This document shows positions 10,654 through 22,081 of a DNA stretch of 64,000 bases, in pieces. Numbering within the stretch: the stretch's first letter is position 1; every line of letters starts with the position of its first letter. The notes under the pieces were generated by a model. It did not search any database. It had not been told where the DNA came from and was given only the letters and a program-made list of their open reading frames with translations. The DNA is taken from assembly GCF_030272615.1 (NCBI RefSeq), contig NC_081410.1, positions 189,059,619-189,123,618 on the forward strand, in the 5' to 3' direction. A program made the position numbers and the translations under genes. Source of the stretch: Cryptomeria japonica (Eukaryota > Streptophyta > Pinopsida > Cupressales > Cupressaceae).

Positions 10654-11718
10654 CTACTTTTCTTTGCTATTTATAAAGCTAAGGGCCTGATTGTCTGTGA
10701 AAACTATGAATTCTTCTGGTATAAAGTAGTGTCTCCACTTTTTCAAGGATTGGACTAGAGAATACATCTCTAGGTCATAGGATGAATATCTCCTCTTTGC
10801 CTCATCCAAATTCTCACTGAAGAAAGAAATAGGTCTTCCCTCTTGATTGAGCACTGCTCCAATAGCCATGTGACTAGCATTACACTCCACTTGGAAGATC
10901 TTGTTGAAATCAAGTAGGGCAAGGACCGGCTGCTCAACAACTTTTCTCTTCAGTGTTTCAAAAGGGTTATTTGCTTCTTCTGTCCAACTAAACTTGCACT
11001 TTTGTCCTCCCTTTATGGTATCAAGCATAGGAGCACCAATATGGCTAAAGCCTCTTATAAACTTCCTATAGAAGGTAGCTAAGCCATGGAAACTTCTAAC
11101 ATCATTCATTGTCCTAGGTGTAGGCCAAGACAATATGGAACTCACCTTTTCTTGATCCATTTTCAATTCACCATATGAGATTACAAACCGCAAGTAAATG
11201 ATCTCTTCTTGCATAAAGAAACACTTTTCCAAGTTGATCATTAATTGTTCTTCATACAATCTTCTTAGGACCAGGTCTACATGTTTTAGATGTTCTCCTT
11301 TGGTTTGACTGAAAACTAGAATATCATCTAGGTAGACTATAACAAATTTCCCTATGAAATTCCTCAAGACTTCATTCATTAACCTCATAAAGGTACTAGG
11401 TGCATTGGATAAGCCAAAGGGCATGAATTTCCACTCATACAACCCCTCATTTGTTTTAAAGGAAGTCTTCCACTCATCTCCTGGCCTAATCCTAATTTGG
11501 TGATAGCCACTCTTTAAGTCAACCTTTGTAAAATATCTAGCACCCCCCAAACAATCTAACAAATCTTCAATCCTAGGCATTGGAAACCTATACCTAATAG
11601 TAATCTTATTAATAGCTCTTGAGTCAGTGCAAATCCTCCAAGTGCCTTCCTTTTTGGGTGCCAAGGTGGTAGGAACTGCACATGGGCTCAAAGTTTTTCC
11701 AATCAATCCGGACTCCAA
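10654..11718 (-). pseudogene. Chromovirus reverse transcriptase and RNase H
   Basis: This is the longest surviving frame (354 residues). It has [31 protein letters not shown] and [13 protein letters not shown], followed by the polymerase active site YLDD in [12 protein letters not shown]. The RNase H follows with [20 protein letters not shown], where the first catalytic Asp has become Asn (VECNAS for V-x-x-D-A-S), and [14 protein letters not shown]. The enzyme would copy the element RNA into DNA. The frame continues upstream in phase across a single stop at 11728-11730. Confidence 0.85.
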
Positions 11719-11730
11719 TAATTCTTCAAC

Positions 11731-12021
11731 CTATTTTGCCATCTCAACACTCTGATCCGATGTGAGCTTGTATGCTACTTTATTAGGAAAGGTGGGTCCA
11801 GGTATAAGGTCTATACAATGGTTTATGTCCCTCATGGGAGGTATTATCCTTGGCATGCCATCAAAGATGAGACCCTTGTATTTGTCTAGTAGTTGTTGCA
11901 CTACAGGGTCAACCAACCTCAATATGTCTTCTTTCTTTTCTTTAGACCTCTCCACCTTTGTTACTGTTGGAATAGGGGTAAGGGCATAATAGACGATGCC
12001 TTCATTTTCCATGTTCTTCAT
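11731..12021 (-). pseudogene. Chromovirus protease-RT linker
   Basis: This frame is in phase with the RT frame and separated from it by one stop. It holds LLDKYKGLIFDGMPRIIPP and DINHCIDLIPGPTFPNKVAY, the usual lead into Gypsy reverse transcriptase (H-x-I-x-L-x-P-G-x-x-P). It has no catalytic residues of its own. Confidence 0.65.
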
Positions 12022-12280
12022 GAACTGCTTCCCTTCTTAACATCAACACCTTGGCCTCCTTTTGTTTAGTCTCCTCCTCAACCTCCATTAAAGGTAGCAA
12101 CTCAATCACCTTACCATCTTTGGTGATAGAATATGTATTTCTAGCACCATCATGTTGTGCCTTCAAATCAAACTTCCATGGTCTCCCAAATAGGAGATGG
12201 AAAGCATCCATCTTTGCAATGTCAAACATCAACCTATCTCTATAGGTTCCCTGGAATTCTACCCAAGCCTTCTCTCCCAC
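12002..12280 (-). pseudogene. Chromovirus post-protease region
   Basis: The frame contains MDAFHLLFGRPWKFDLKAQH, which matches the end of Gypsy aspartic proteases (L-L-x-G-R-P-W). It then shows DGARNTYSITKDGKVIELLP, the conserved stretch behind it. It overlaps the linker frame by 20 bases in another phase, so a frameshift lies near 12010. Confidence 0.6.
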
Positions 12281-12316
12281 AACAACTTGTTGTCCTTGTG
12301 TGAGCCATGAGACCTA

Positions 12317-12673
12317 TTAGGGGCAAGGGTGAGGCAGTCTCCTCAACTTTAGTTTCTCCACCATCTCTAGAGACACAAAGTTCTTAGTTGAACTGGAATC
12401 TATTAAGACCTTGCATACTTTTCCACCTGCCTTGCAAGTGGTCTTGAATAGGGACTTCCTCTGTGGGGATTCTCTATCAGACACCTTCATAGTAGTTACT
12501 GCTCTTATAATCATCAAAGCTTCACCTCTTTCAGGGTAGCCATAGCTATCAGGGGTATTGACACTTTGGTATGTGTTTGCACTTGCCACACTTTGGCAGT
12601 AACCCTCTAAAATCAAGTTACTTCTCCTTTCTCCCATGGAACTAGTAGGTTTATCTGGGCATCTATTGGCCAT
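12317..12673 (-). pseudogene. Chromovirus zinc knuckle and protease, both damaged
   Basis: Just ahead of and into this frame lies IKCYNYNQEGHMANRC, a CCHC zinc knuckle (C-x2-C-x4-H-x4-C) whose second Cys is Tyr. Further on, VCKVLIDSSSTKNFVS is the aspartic protease active site, with DSS where DSG or DTG is required. The protease would process the polyprotein; both changes should abolish activity. The frame stops at 12317. Confidence 0.7.
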
Positions 12674-12972
12674 GTGTCCTTCTTGATTGTAGTTATAACA
12701 TTTGATTGGACCTCTACCTTGAGATCTCCCTCTAAATGGTGGTCTTCTTCCTCTGAAGTTACCTCTCTGATTGTATCCTCCATTGTTATTGGAACTACTC
12801 TCTCCTTTAGTGCCTTCTTGACTAGTTTCACTTTGATTTCCAAAACCATTTCCCTTACTTCTGAAAAAATTCCTTCCACCCCTCTATTGTCTTCCTCTTC
12901 CTTTATTATTCTTCTCTTGTCTCCTTTTGATCTTCTCTTCCACCTTGATAGCAAGTTAATGGCATCTACCAA
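12613..12972 (-). pseudogene. Out-of-phase read of the gag tail
   Basis: An open frame of 119 residues links the gag fragment to the zinc-knuckle fragment. Its own translation is not family-like. The neighbouring phase gives Arg/Gly-rich sequence typical of the region before a gag zinc knuckle. I read it as the gag tail after a frameshift near 12960. Confidence 0.4.
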
Positions 12973-13702
12973 CAGTATCTGGGGTAAGAAGGTTCAATTC
13001 TTCTTGAATGTTGTACCTTAATCTATTCAGGTACCGGGCAACTTTCTCATTCTCTTCCTCTTTTATTTTAGACTTCATGCATAGCCTTTGGAACTCCTCA
13101 GTGTATGAGTTCACATCCATCTCCTTTTGGTTGATATTTTGTCTCCTCTTACGGAGTTGTATTTCATAGTCTTTGGGTACATAGGCCTCTTTGATTAAGG
13201 AAACCATCCTCTTCCAAGTAACAATATGGGGCTTGTTTTCCTTCTCTGTTTCCTCTTGGAAAAAGTTCCACCAAGTTAGGGCTTCTCCCTTCAACTTGGA
13301 CTTAGCAATCTTCACATTCTGGTGTCCTAGGATGTCTTCACATTCAAAGAAACTAGACAGGGAGTCTATCCAATCCATCACAACATCTAGTTCCATCTTC
13401 CCAGTGAAAGTTGGCAAATCAATCTTCTGTTCCATGGTTCTCCTCTCCATGGATTTGAGGGAATTGAGGAAGTGCCTCTGGTTAGGAGGAATCGCCTCTT
13501 CCTTCGGCATAGGGATCTCATCCTCATCCCCTTCATCACCACTACTAGTGCCTCCATCTTCCTTCCCATCTACTCTGCCTCTCAACCTCTCTAGCTCCCT
13601 CTGCATTTCCTTCCAAGCAGTTTCCTGCTCTCTCACAATATTTTCCAATTTCATGTTGGTGATTGGTCCTCTAGGGACCTCTTCTTCTTGTCCCTTTGAC
13701 AT
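12956..13702 (-). pseudogene. Chromovirus gag (capsid)
   Basis: The 248-residue frame starts 32 bases past the primer-binding site, the expected place. After an acidic, coiled N-terminus it has the retrotransposon capsid core: DLPTFTGKMELDVVMDWIDS, KIAKSKLKGEALTWWNFFQE, TWKRMVSLIKEAYVPKDYEI and MDVNSYTEEFQRLCMKSKI. The protein would assemble the virus-like particle. It ends at a frameshift near 12956. Confidence 0.8.
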
Positions 13703-13733
13703 CTCTCAATTCTCTATCTCCTTACCAAAGCCG

Positions 13734-13751
13734 TTACTAGCTTTGATACCA
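13734..13751 (-). promoter_or_regulatory. Primer-binding site, tRNA-iMet type
   Basis: Two bases behind the 5' LTR end the minus strand reads TGGTATCAAAGCTAG. The first 12 bases match, with one change, TGGTATCAGAGC, complementary to the 3' end of plant initiator tRNA-Met. This fixes the element's orientation. Confidence 0.8.
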
Positions 13752-13753
13752 CT

Positions 13754-15233
13754 TGATGAAGAGCCCTCCTTGCAACCTGCCAAACACCTCAAAATGTATG
13801 ACACTGACCCCTCAAAACAAGAAAGGGATCCTATCAAGGCAAGGCTCTACAACATTAGTTCAATCTTCTCACCATCTTCAATGCTCATGCCTACTCAACT
13901 AGGGGTATCTTTCTACAACACACTCCATGATACCTCCAAGGGTTACAGACCATTTTCATACCAGTTTTGGGTCATACAAGACTCCCCACAGTCAGACCAA
14001 GCACCGGTTGTAAGGATTCATGATCGTTCCTTAAGAAACTTACCTAATTAGGCTTAGTTGCTTGTAGCCCTTTTTAGCAGGTAAAGAAACCTTAAGTTAA
14101 AACTTTCCCAAACACCCTAGAAAAAAAATTATGGATTCAAGTACCTTTTTGGAAGTTACACAAATCCCCAAAAGGAAGGTTCAGGGTCTGATAAACAAAG
14201 GTCCAAGCCAGTAGGATGTTGACTGTCCTAAAGGGCTAATTAGGCCTCTTTTGTGAAGCACCTATATTCAAATGAATGAACTGGCCAATTAAAATCCCAT
14301 AGGAATTTAGGGAACCATAAACCATAAGGGATTCCAGGGTTACACACCTAGAATCATCGCCAATTGCACACAAGGGTAACTTTGTTGTTCAAGGTCTAGG
14401 TAGCCACATAGAGATGTCTACCTAGGGTCGCTCCAAACACACCTCTCCCTTGCTCCTCCTGAAAAAAACTCTTGGAATCCTATAATACACTAACCATACT
14501 TTCCTTTCATCAAATCCCATGGGTCTCAGATTGATAAAGTGCAAGATATGGCCATGGAGGAGGAAAAACCAAAGGTAAACCCTGGTTTTCCAGGCACCTA
14601 CAGTAAAAGTTGAATATCAAGAGCAACACACACAACTAGAACTTAAAATAAAATCCAAAACAAATTTAACTCTCCTCTCCAGCCAATTCACATCATTGGG
14701 AATGGATCCCAATCCGTACAATAGCGTACCACAGACCAAAACTCCAGAATTGCAAGAAAAACTCAGAATTCTATTAGTTTGTTGTCATCAAAACTCTTCT
14801 CCGTACAATCCATCCTTGGGAATTGGATCCACAAGGTGTATAAACTAATCCACAACTTCTCTCAACTGAAAAATAAGAGGTTAGAGCCATTGGAGGAGTT
14901 TCAAATAACAAAATGTAAAAAAGTGCATAAAAGTTGCTCATGACATTTTTTGACAACTTTTGCAAAAGTTGTCAAAATGTCATCTTTCACCTCCTAATGC
15001 CTTGGGTCAAGTTTAACCTCTGCTAAAAACTATTTAAAACACTAAAACCAAGACATTTGATCCCCTATTGTCCAAAATTCCTAATTGGCTCACAAGATGG
15101 GGTTCATTATTACAAACACGCAATGCATGATTGAAAACTTATGCAAAACATTCTAAAGACATATTTAATGCATTAGCCTCTCTCCTCAGAGTCTAACTTA
15201 TCATCTTGAAGGGTTTTATGGGGTGCTCCTGCA
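13754..15233 (-). repeat. 5' LTR of the chromovirus (1480 bp)
   Basis: It pairs with 7517-9025 over its whole length, with scattered substitutions and a 29-base deletion between two TTGGCTCA copies that accounts for the length difference. On the plus strand it ends GGTGCTCCTGCA at 15233. Confidence 0.85.
14950..14975. repeat. 26-bp perfect palindrome in the chromovirus 5' LTR
   Basis: It is identical to the palindrome at 8713-8738. Here the symmetry extends outward, with small offsets, to about 14940-14983 (ATGACATTTT against AAAATGTCAT). Confidence 0.85.
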
Positions 15234-16080
15234 CTACTAATTATGGATCCTAAACTAGACTTTGTTGATACATCATTCCATTCTCTTTTTTCAAAATAAA
15301 TGTCAGAAAAGAAGTTACAATTGTGAGCAATAGTAACTTGTGAAACAACTCAAAAGTACATTAACAAAATGAATAGATGAAATTTCAATTAAGTTTCTAT
15401 GAAAGTACAAAGTCTTTTGTCGCTTTTGTAGGATGGGAAAATAGCCAAGAAGCTCAAAGTCTTCACTTTACCGATCTCCTATCAACCAATTTACAAATAA
15501 ATCTTATTGAACCAGTATGTTTCAAAATAACAAATCAAGTGTAAAGTCTTTAACTTATTATCCACACGCAATTCTTAGTTCCAAATTCTCAAAGTAACAC
15601 AAAGTTTAATTAGCAAGTTTGAACAACTCTTCTATATCACACAATTCACACTACTCAAATCAATCTCTTAAGAACATATATAACATAAAGATGTCTATAT
15701 CATAAAAAAAGATGATTCCAACGCAAAGTTTGAAAGCCAAAATTTGTCTTCTTCTTATTTTGATTGAGCTTGCAAAATCACAATTTGAACAAAAAGTCTC
15801 AATTTTCTTTTCACTTTGGTAGAGTTTTGTTGCATAAAATAAAAGATACTAATTACAAAGAGCACCCTCATATATATATAGGTGGAGTGCAATTAAAAAA
15901 AAAAAAGGAAAATTGCAACTAATTTACGACTAAGTCAAATAAAGAGTTTGATTTGACTTAGGACTTATGCATTGCTAAATACAAAACTACATATGCAAAA
16001 TGACACTAGGAGATTCAATTGAAATTACAAAAAGACACTAGACTAAGTGGTTGGAGCTTCATTTTGTGTATTATAATCTC
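15234..16080. other. AT-rich stretch without a gene
   Basis: No frame of interest is present. There is an A run of about 12 at 15895-15906. The sequence could be the 3' flank of the minus-strand relic that follows. Confidence 0.4.
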
Positions 16081-16775
16081 CATCTTTCTTTAGAAATTCA
16101 TCATACTTTTGGAGAGAAGCTTGAATCTTTGCATCATCAAGTTCATCTTTATAGTCAAAGATAACTTGTATCTTGGTAACTAAATTTTCTAATAAAGTAA
16201 ATTCTTTCTAGGACTTCTTCAAGATAGACTCTAGATTATCCAAAATGGATTGGATTTCTATCAACTTATCAAGTGAGGAAAGAGAGAAATATCCTCGCTC
16301 TACTTCATCCTAAATGAAGAAAGTGAATACCCGAATAATTGAATTTAGGGGCAATAGATTGTGTTCTTCATCAAACATTTTGTAAGGGTATTTTGTGATC
16401 TTGTCCAATATTCCTTTAATAGTACCCTCACTTGTCTTTCTGGCCTTTATAGTGTCTTCAACTAATTCCTATAAAATCTCCATTCTATGTTTTATAAGTT
16501 CCTTATGTTACACATAGAATTTTCTCGAAGGACAAAACCACTGTCAACCAAAACATCCAAGGAGTAATCCCTCAACTCGAGTTGGGCTTCAAAGTTTTTT
16601 TCATTTGTTTCAATCCCTTGTGTTAAAACATCAAGTGTTGTGTGTCAAATTCAGATTCAACAACTTGAATACTATTGATCAACTTGATTGTTGAACTCAA
16701 AAGATGTGTCCCTTGACTTTGCATTATGTCCATCCACTCTCCTACTACTTTGCCTCTTGAGGTGAGAATCTCAAC

Positions 16776-17039
16776 TTACTTGATGGATCCTTCATCAATA
16801 GATGAAGTCATTATCTCAACTATCTCAATAGACTTAGTGATTTTGATCAAAATATTTGTGAGAAATTCTACTTGAGCTTTGAGTTTATCCTTCTTAACTT
16901 TATCCTCATTATATCTAACAATGAGGGATTGGAGAGCCTCTTGAGCATCTTGCTTCGTATCATCATGGGTTTGCTTCCCAAGATCTATTTTTATGATATT
17001 GTAATCCTGTGTGCAAACTTCATTTGCATTTTTATCCAA
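16776..17039 (-). pseudogene. Coiled-coil segment of the unknown relic
   Basis: The 87-residue frame is rich in Lys, Glu, Asp and Ile, with heptad-like spacing in LKAQVEFLTNILIKITKSIE. It is the downstream part of the decayed ORF at 16080-19290. No catalytic or binding motif is visible. Confidence 0.4.
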
Positions 17040-17773
17040 AGGAGGCTTTGCAACTTCAACATACTTATTTCTGACCTAATCAATTTTTTATCCTTGAGAT
17101 AGTTTTGGATTTCTTGGTAGTCTTTGAATTGTTAGGAACTAATTGGCCAAAATCAAAATAATCAAGATAAATCTCATGTTTCTTTCTTTTGGGAGGGAAT
17201 ATTTGAAACTAACGATGGTGGAAATGCAAAAACATTTTCAGAACCAAAAACCAGAGTTTGGGAAGCAGTCCCTTGACTCTAAGAAATAGTGGCCACTATA
17301 GGTGAAGTAGAAGTTGTAATAACAATAGTAGGAGGATTTTCAATGAATGAATCATTAGGATTAGAACTAATTTCCACCAAGAATTTGTCAAAATTATCCA
17401 ACATAATGGAAGTTACTTATGGTAGAGAGGAGAACACATTAACAATGTTGTCCTGAGGGGTTTCTAATGTAGACTTATTCGCAATAATAGAAGGCACATC
17501 AGTAACATTATTAGAAATAACATGAAAAAAAGTAGATCCATTTGGTAATGATTCAATAGTAGTAGTTGGTAAATATGAAAATGTAGATCCAAATGGAATA
17601 AAATTAGGAATAGAAACTTGTGAAGATGAAATGATTGTTACTAGATTAGGTGCTTCAAAAACTTCTTGAATCTTCTCTATTTGTTCATCCTTTGAATTTT
17701 ATGGTGAGATTTCATCATAAAATTCTTCCTCTTTCTCTCCATCATGTTCTTCCTTTGTAGATTGATCCTCATA

Positions 17774-18178
17774 TTAACCTTCATTATATATTGGTTCATT
17801 GTCTAAATCAAGAGTTTCATAATCCAAGTGTTCACCTAGTATCTTTGGTTCCTTCTCCTCCTGAGCACTTGGAGTAGAAGATTCAACTTGCTCCTTTCCT
17901 TTACCTTTTCCCACTATAAATTTGAATCTAGGAGCAACAATTGAAGCAATAGGATCTTTCATGTTTTTTGTTCTCAACTCTAATTTCTTCCCAATAGGTC
18001 TTGTAATATATTCTTTCGAACCCGTGGTGAATTCCTTAACTTGAATGCCTTTTGAAATGAACCACACATTAGTGTTTTCAAGAATCCTTTGGAACCATAT
18101 TTTTATAAAAATAAGTGCCTTTTGTGACCATTTAATCAAAGAAAGGGGAGCACTATTGGTTTTCTTAGCCTCAAACAT
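17774..18178 (-). pseudogene. Basic-acidic segment of the unknown relic
   Basis: The 134-residue frame has FIVGKGKGKEQVESSTPSAQ followed by an acidic end, DYETLDLDNEPIYNEG. It looks like a flexible linker after a folded part. No named domain is visible. Confidence 0.35.
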
Positions 18179-18794
18179 AGGCTTAAGAACATTACCATCA
18201 TCATGAAGGTTTTTAGGTACATCTGTAAATTTGAGATTAATTATCTATTCTTTGGTGAGATGATAATATCCAAGTTTCCTAATACCATTCTCTATTCTAC
18301 AGTATATCCAAATATCTTCAATCCTATGAACATGAGTATAGGATCTTTTCAACTTGTTTGTCGGACCTCTTTAGTCAAAATCCTTCAGAGATCTAAAAAA
18401 TTTCATTGTAACTCTTCTCATTTCTTCATCCATGGCTCTAGATTTGAAAACTAAATTAATTTAATATCTCCCAATGGACAAGGAAAAAGTAAGCCCTGGT
18501 CTATATGAACCTAATTGTTTCCCATGGGCATCTATCATTTATCGTTCCAATTCCATCAAGACAATCTTGTTGGATGGATACCCGTGAAGCATAAATGGTC
18601 AGTCATCAAAACAACCAGCTCTTAGGTAAGTGAAGGTGGTAAATTGGAGGAACGTGTATCCATACTTATTAATCACTTCCCAAGATTCATCTAAAACTCT
18701 TTTGTTTTCCATACTTGTCAAAAATATATAAAAAGTGACCAAATAAGGCTTCATTGATTCTTTTGAAATGATATTGACTTTGCTTCAAAGTCAA

Positions 18795-19289
18795 TTAAGG
18801 ATAGTACTTCCAAACAAGAACAAATCTTTTGTCAGTTTGACTTATGACATGAATGTACTGAGAAATCCATTCATAGTATGTATATGAGGTTGGAAAACCC
18901 TTTACCTTGATAAGAATAGTGATTAGGTCATTCAATTCTTCTTTAAAATCACTCTGATTAATAGTCTTGGGCCACCTGGAAATGGTTAGCCTAGGAGTTT
19001 TTAACCAATTATCATTGATGCTCCTCATGTTCTTGACAAAATTACTCTCATAATAAATTTCAGCTAACTATATATTTATATTGGCAAAAGAATCTATAAC
19101 TGGATATTTTAACAATATATCAAAGAAATATTCATCCAAAATCAACACCTTATTCCCATCAACATCTTTAACATTTCTACTCACTTGATCAAAACAGTTT
19201 GCCATTGCAAGCATGAACTCAAGATTTTGAACCGATTTAGGGAAAGATGCGACCAAATGCATACTACTATTGATAGTGGGTTTCATCAA
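18795..19289 (-). pseudogene. N-terminal segments of the unknown relic
   Basis: Two frames (19289-19068 and 19028-18795) with hydrophobic and aromatic patterning typical of a folded domain, separated by a stop and frame change near 19040-19068. No family assignment. Confidence 0.35.
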
Positions 19290-19659
19290 ATATTAATTAG
19301 GAGGATTTTCAATTCTATATGACCAATATTTGTATCCCTGATATTATCAATGTTCGATGCCATCGAGGATAGTGGAAAGATAAGATGGGGATCTTGCTTT
19401 TTGAACTTTATCTTTTTCTAACTTTGAGAAGGTGAAGTCATCTGGTAGAAACTATGATTGCAATATATTTGAGAAAGACCTCTTGAGTTAGCTAAAACAT
19501 ATCTATGAGAAAAACATCTTCATTGGAACAAGAAGAGTGAAAAGGCATTGTGCAAGATGCCTTCAAAAGTTCCTCCATGAGTAAAAGTTCCTCTTCATAC
19601 TTAGAAAAATTCAAAGTAAAAATTATCTTATGTTTTCTACACTTAAAAAAAAATTCTAA

Positions 19660-19917
19660 GTGCAAGTGTTAATTGGGCCTCTAGGCCCGATTTGCATCTA
19701 GGGTAATGCTTAAGAATGTATTCAGTGCAAGTCGGGTTTATAGACCCAATTTACACTTGAAAGGGCTAAATAAATCATAATGGTGTAATTTAGGTTTAAA
19801 GTCCTGATATACACCTAGGAAAAGGGAAGAACTTTGTGTAAGTCGGGTTCATAAGCCCGACTTACACCACAAAAGAACAGTAGTGGTGTAGGTCGGTTTT
19901 ATGAACCTAACTTACAC
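19660..19917. repeat. Array of five related 32-38 nt hairpins
   Basis: Imperfect inverted repeats start at 19660, 19725, 19783, 19836 and 19886; the last four are each exactly 32 nt. The best (19836-19867) has arms GTGTAAGTCGGG and CCCGACTTACAC, 12 perfect pairs around an 8-nt loop. All have GTG(T/C)AA-type outer ends and a CGGG/CCCG-like inner stem. Start-to-start spacing shrinks from 65 to 50 bases. Confidence 0.75.
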
Positions 19918-19919
19918 AA

Positions 19920-20638
19920 CGATTACTTTAGTGGTGAATATTAGCCAATGGCAAATTTTTCACGTCAGCGACCTAGAAAATGGTGAATATTTTGTACCGA
20001 CTAGGGCTGGCCATGTCACCAGAACATTATCAATTTTCGTCAAATTCACGGCCCGATCGCCATATGTTTTATGTAATTAAATGGTTCTATGTGAGGATTT
20101 CGCCAATACAATATACGTTTGACACACAGTAAATTTAATTTTTTTGCCTACACTCTCCGAGGTTGCCTTAATAGACGACCATTATTCGCCTATAGGCATG
20201 TGAATATTTGTTAGCTAGGAGGACCCAATTCGCCCGACATTTTGCCGATGCGTGTCTACATTCACCCCAAATTTCGCCAACTATATTGTATTTGCCAATT
20301 ATTTGGACAACACATAATCACCTCAAAAATTACATAAGTCATGTTATAGTTACGCGAGATTCGCCAAATATTTGTATACCATATAAAATTCCCGCAGAAT
20401 TTGCCATATAAGGATTGGTATAAATACATGCAAAGAATAGATCTATCTCTACACAATTTGGTGGGTTCTAGGCTCTGAATTATGATCAATAGCAAAGTTT
20501 TGGACTAAGGAAAATCATTGATATTGACTGCATTGGCAACTGCTAGTGACCTAAAGGTAAGCGATCATATTTTTGAAGTGTTATAATGTTATTCTGAATT
20601 TATCTATATTTGTTTGCACTGTTGAGTTCATTTTTATT
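19920..20638. other. Non-coding stretch with scattered TTCGCC-type motifs
   Basis: Between about 20040 and 20410 the short motif (T)TCGCC or TTGCC(A) recurs on the plus strand, for example GATTTCGCCAATACAA, ATTTCGCCAACTAT and GATTCGCCAAATATTTG. No frame is convincing. Sub-terminal motif repeats are usual at hAT ends and a hAT relic follows, so this may be its 5' end. Confidence 0.35.
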
Positions 20639-20660
20639 CAGTGGCGACCCGTCAGTGCCA
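20639..20660 (+). other. Possible hAT-like terminal sequence
   Basis: CAGTGGCGACCCGTCAG resembles hAT terminal repeats, which often start CAGTGGCGG. It sits 110 bases ahead of the transposase frame. I found no inverted partner on the right side, so it remains a suggestion. Confidence 0.3.
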
Positions 20661-20747
20661 AGTGGTCTGCCGAGACATTCAGACCTAAGACATCTATATT
20701 GTACGACGTAGGGCTAATGAAACATATAATATACTTATAGTCTATTA

Positions 20748-22003
20748 TTGCTTCTTCAACAAATTGATATTCTTTTGGCAGCCTTTATTTCGTTGGAGAT
20801 GTCAAACAAGAAGAAGGGTAGGAAACCTGAATGTGGGGAAGGCCACGAGAGGCCAACAAAAAGCAAAATGTTGTCTTCGTACTTTGGCTTTGGAAAAGAG
20901 TGTGGTGAAAATCATGAAGGTACATCATCAGCGAACCTAATATCTCAGATCAAGATGATCTTGAAGAAGATTATCTGGTAGATGCCCAAGTTAGTCGAAA
21001 TGATATAATCAACTTGGGTGATAATGTCATTGATGATAATGCATGAAAGGGGAAAAGAAAAGCCAGATTAAAAAAGGATTGGGAGTGGGATATGTTAGTG
21101 AGGAATTTTCAAATTAATTGGGCATAAAAGTATCCATTCACTGAACTAGTGGAGAATCCAATTGAAGGCGAACCTCCAATAGAATGCAGGTGTAAGATTT
21201 GCACTTGGAAACATAACAAGGAAATTAGGTTGCAGCTAAAATTTGACACCATAGAAAAGCATATGGGTAAAGTTTATGAAAAACAAATGATAGAAAGGGT
21301 TGAAAAATTAGTGATAAGATGGAAAATAAAGGAGGAATGTAAGCATGTGAGTAATGCCGAAGAGTATTATTTTCATGAGAAAATACAGACAAAGCCTGTT
21401 GAAGTTAAAGGTTTTATTGAAGCTAGTTTTGGAAAAGAATTGCAAATAGAACAACTGGGAAAATTTGTTCAGTTAAGCATTGTTTTTTATATTTTGAGCA
21501 GAGAGCGTGCTATGACAGATTTCCCATCAATTAGTGGTTTATTACACTTTTTGAAAGTTCCTAACTATCCTAATAGACACTGGTTAGTAAACACTGGATG
21601 GGAATGGGCAATTTGTCTTGTCGAGGATGAAAAAGAAGATGTAAAGGAAAAAATAAGAGAGTCAAACTTTATTGCATTTTCTTTAGATGAAGTTATGACA
21701 GTAAACAATACTTCATGGGTATGCATGCATGTTTATACTATAGAGAATCATACCCGCCAACCTCATCTACTATCTATTGCAAAAATGACGGAGAGTGCCA
21801 CAATGGAAAATTTATTTCAACTAGTAAAGAGAAGTTTAATTGAATATGGAGGTATGGACGACATGACGGTAGCCAAAAAATTGGTTTGTGTTGGAGTAGA
21901 TGGAGCTTCAGTAATGCAAGGTCACAGGAATGGTCTTTTACAAAGGTTGAAACTTCATTTGCACCGTACATTACTACAATTCATTGCATGGTTCACAGAA
22001 TGA
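20748..22003 (+). pseudogene. hAT transposase, zinc finger and N-terminal catalytic part
   Basis: The first readable part (20748-20981) has SNKKKGRKPECGEG and a Lys/Gly-rich N-terminus. After stops, the 284-residue frame from 21149 holds IECRCKICTW followed by a His-containing stretch (TIEKHMGKVYEK), a zinc-finger pattern of the kind found at the N-terminus of ZNF862-like hAT transposases. It continues with FIAFSLDEVMTVNNTSWVCM, where the family has its first catalytic Asp. Then come KLVCVGVDGASVMQGHRNGL, the second conserved block, and HRTLLQFIAW. Just past the stop another phase reads HCMVHRMNLAFGIVSNF, the expected continuation, so a frameshift lies at about 21980. Confidence 0.8.
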
Positions 22004-22081
22004 ATCTAGCTTTTGGAATTGTGAGCAATTTTGCTTCGGTAAAAAAATTGAAATTTTAATCAGAGAGCTCTACTCACACTT

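Larger units (their letters stand above)
7517..15233 (-). mobile_element. Decayed full-length Gypsy chromovirus
   Basis: Two LTRs in the same orientation (7517-9025 and 13754-15233) flank a minus-strand internal region with a primer site, gag with zinc knuckle, protease, reverse transcriptase, RNase H, integrase and a chromodomain-like end. The order protease, RT, RNase H, integrase is that of Ty3/Gypsy. Many stops and frameshifts, a 29-bp length difference between LTRs and numerous substitutions show age. No clear target duplication is visible: ATAAT on the left, CTACT on the right. Confidence 0.85.
16080..19290 (-). pseudogene. Decayed protein-coding relic of unknown family
   Basis: Four minus-strand segments follow one another: 19289-19068 (NLEFMLAMANCFDQVSRNVK), 19028-18795 (TYYEWISQYIHVISQTDKRF), 18178-17774 (KGKGKEQVES plus an acidic tail) and 17039-16776 (VKKDKLKAQVEFLTNILIKI, coiled-coil-like). 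Between them lie stops and frameshifts. From N to C the plan is a globular part, a basic then acidic linker, and a coiled coil. I do not recognise the family. A repeat-derived ORF is likely because decayed ORFs with a similar plan occur at 1083-2756 and 27245-32003, but I cannot show homology by eye. Confidence 0.4.

Noticed and set aside
13191-14051. 286-residue plus-strand frame
   Set aside because: It lies antisense to the chromovirus gag and runs into the LTR; the minus strand has clear gag motifs.
7512-15238. Target duplication of the first chromovirus
   Set aside because: ATAAT on the left and CTACT on the right do not match; none is claimed.
19660-19917. Cluster of small RNA genes such as tRNAs
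   Set aside because: Each hairpin is a single 32-38 nt stem-loop without tRNA features or promoter boxes.
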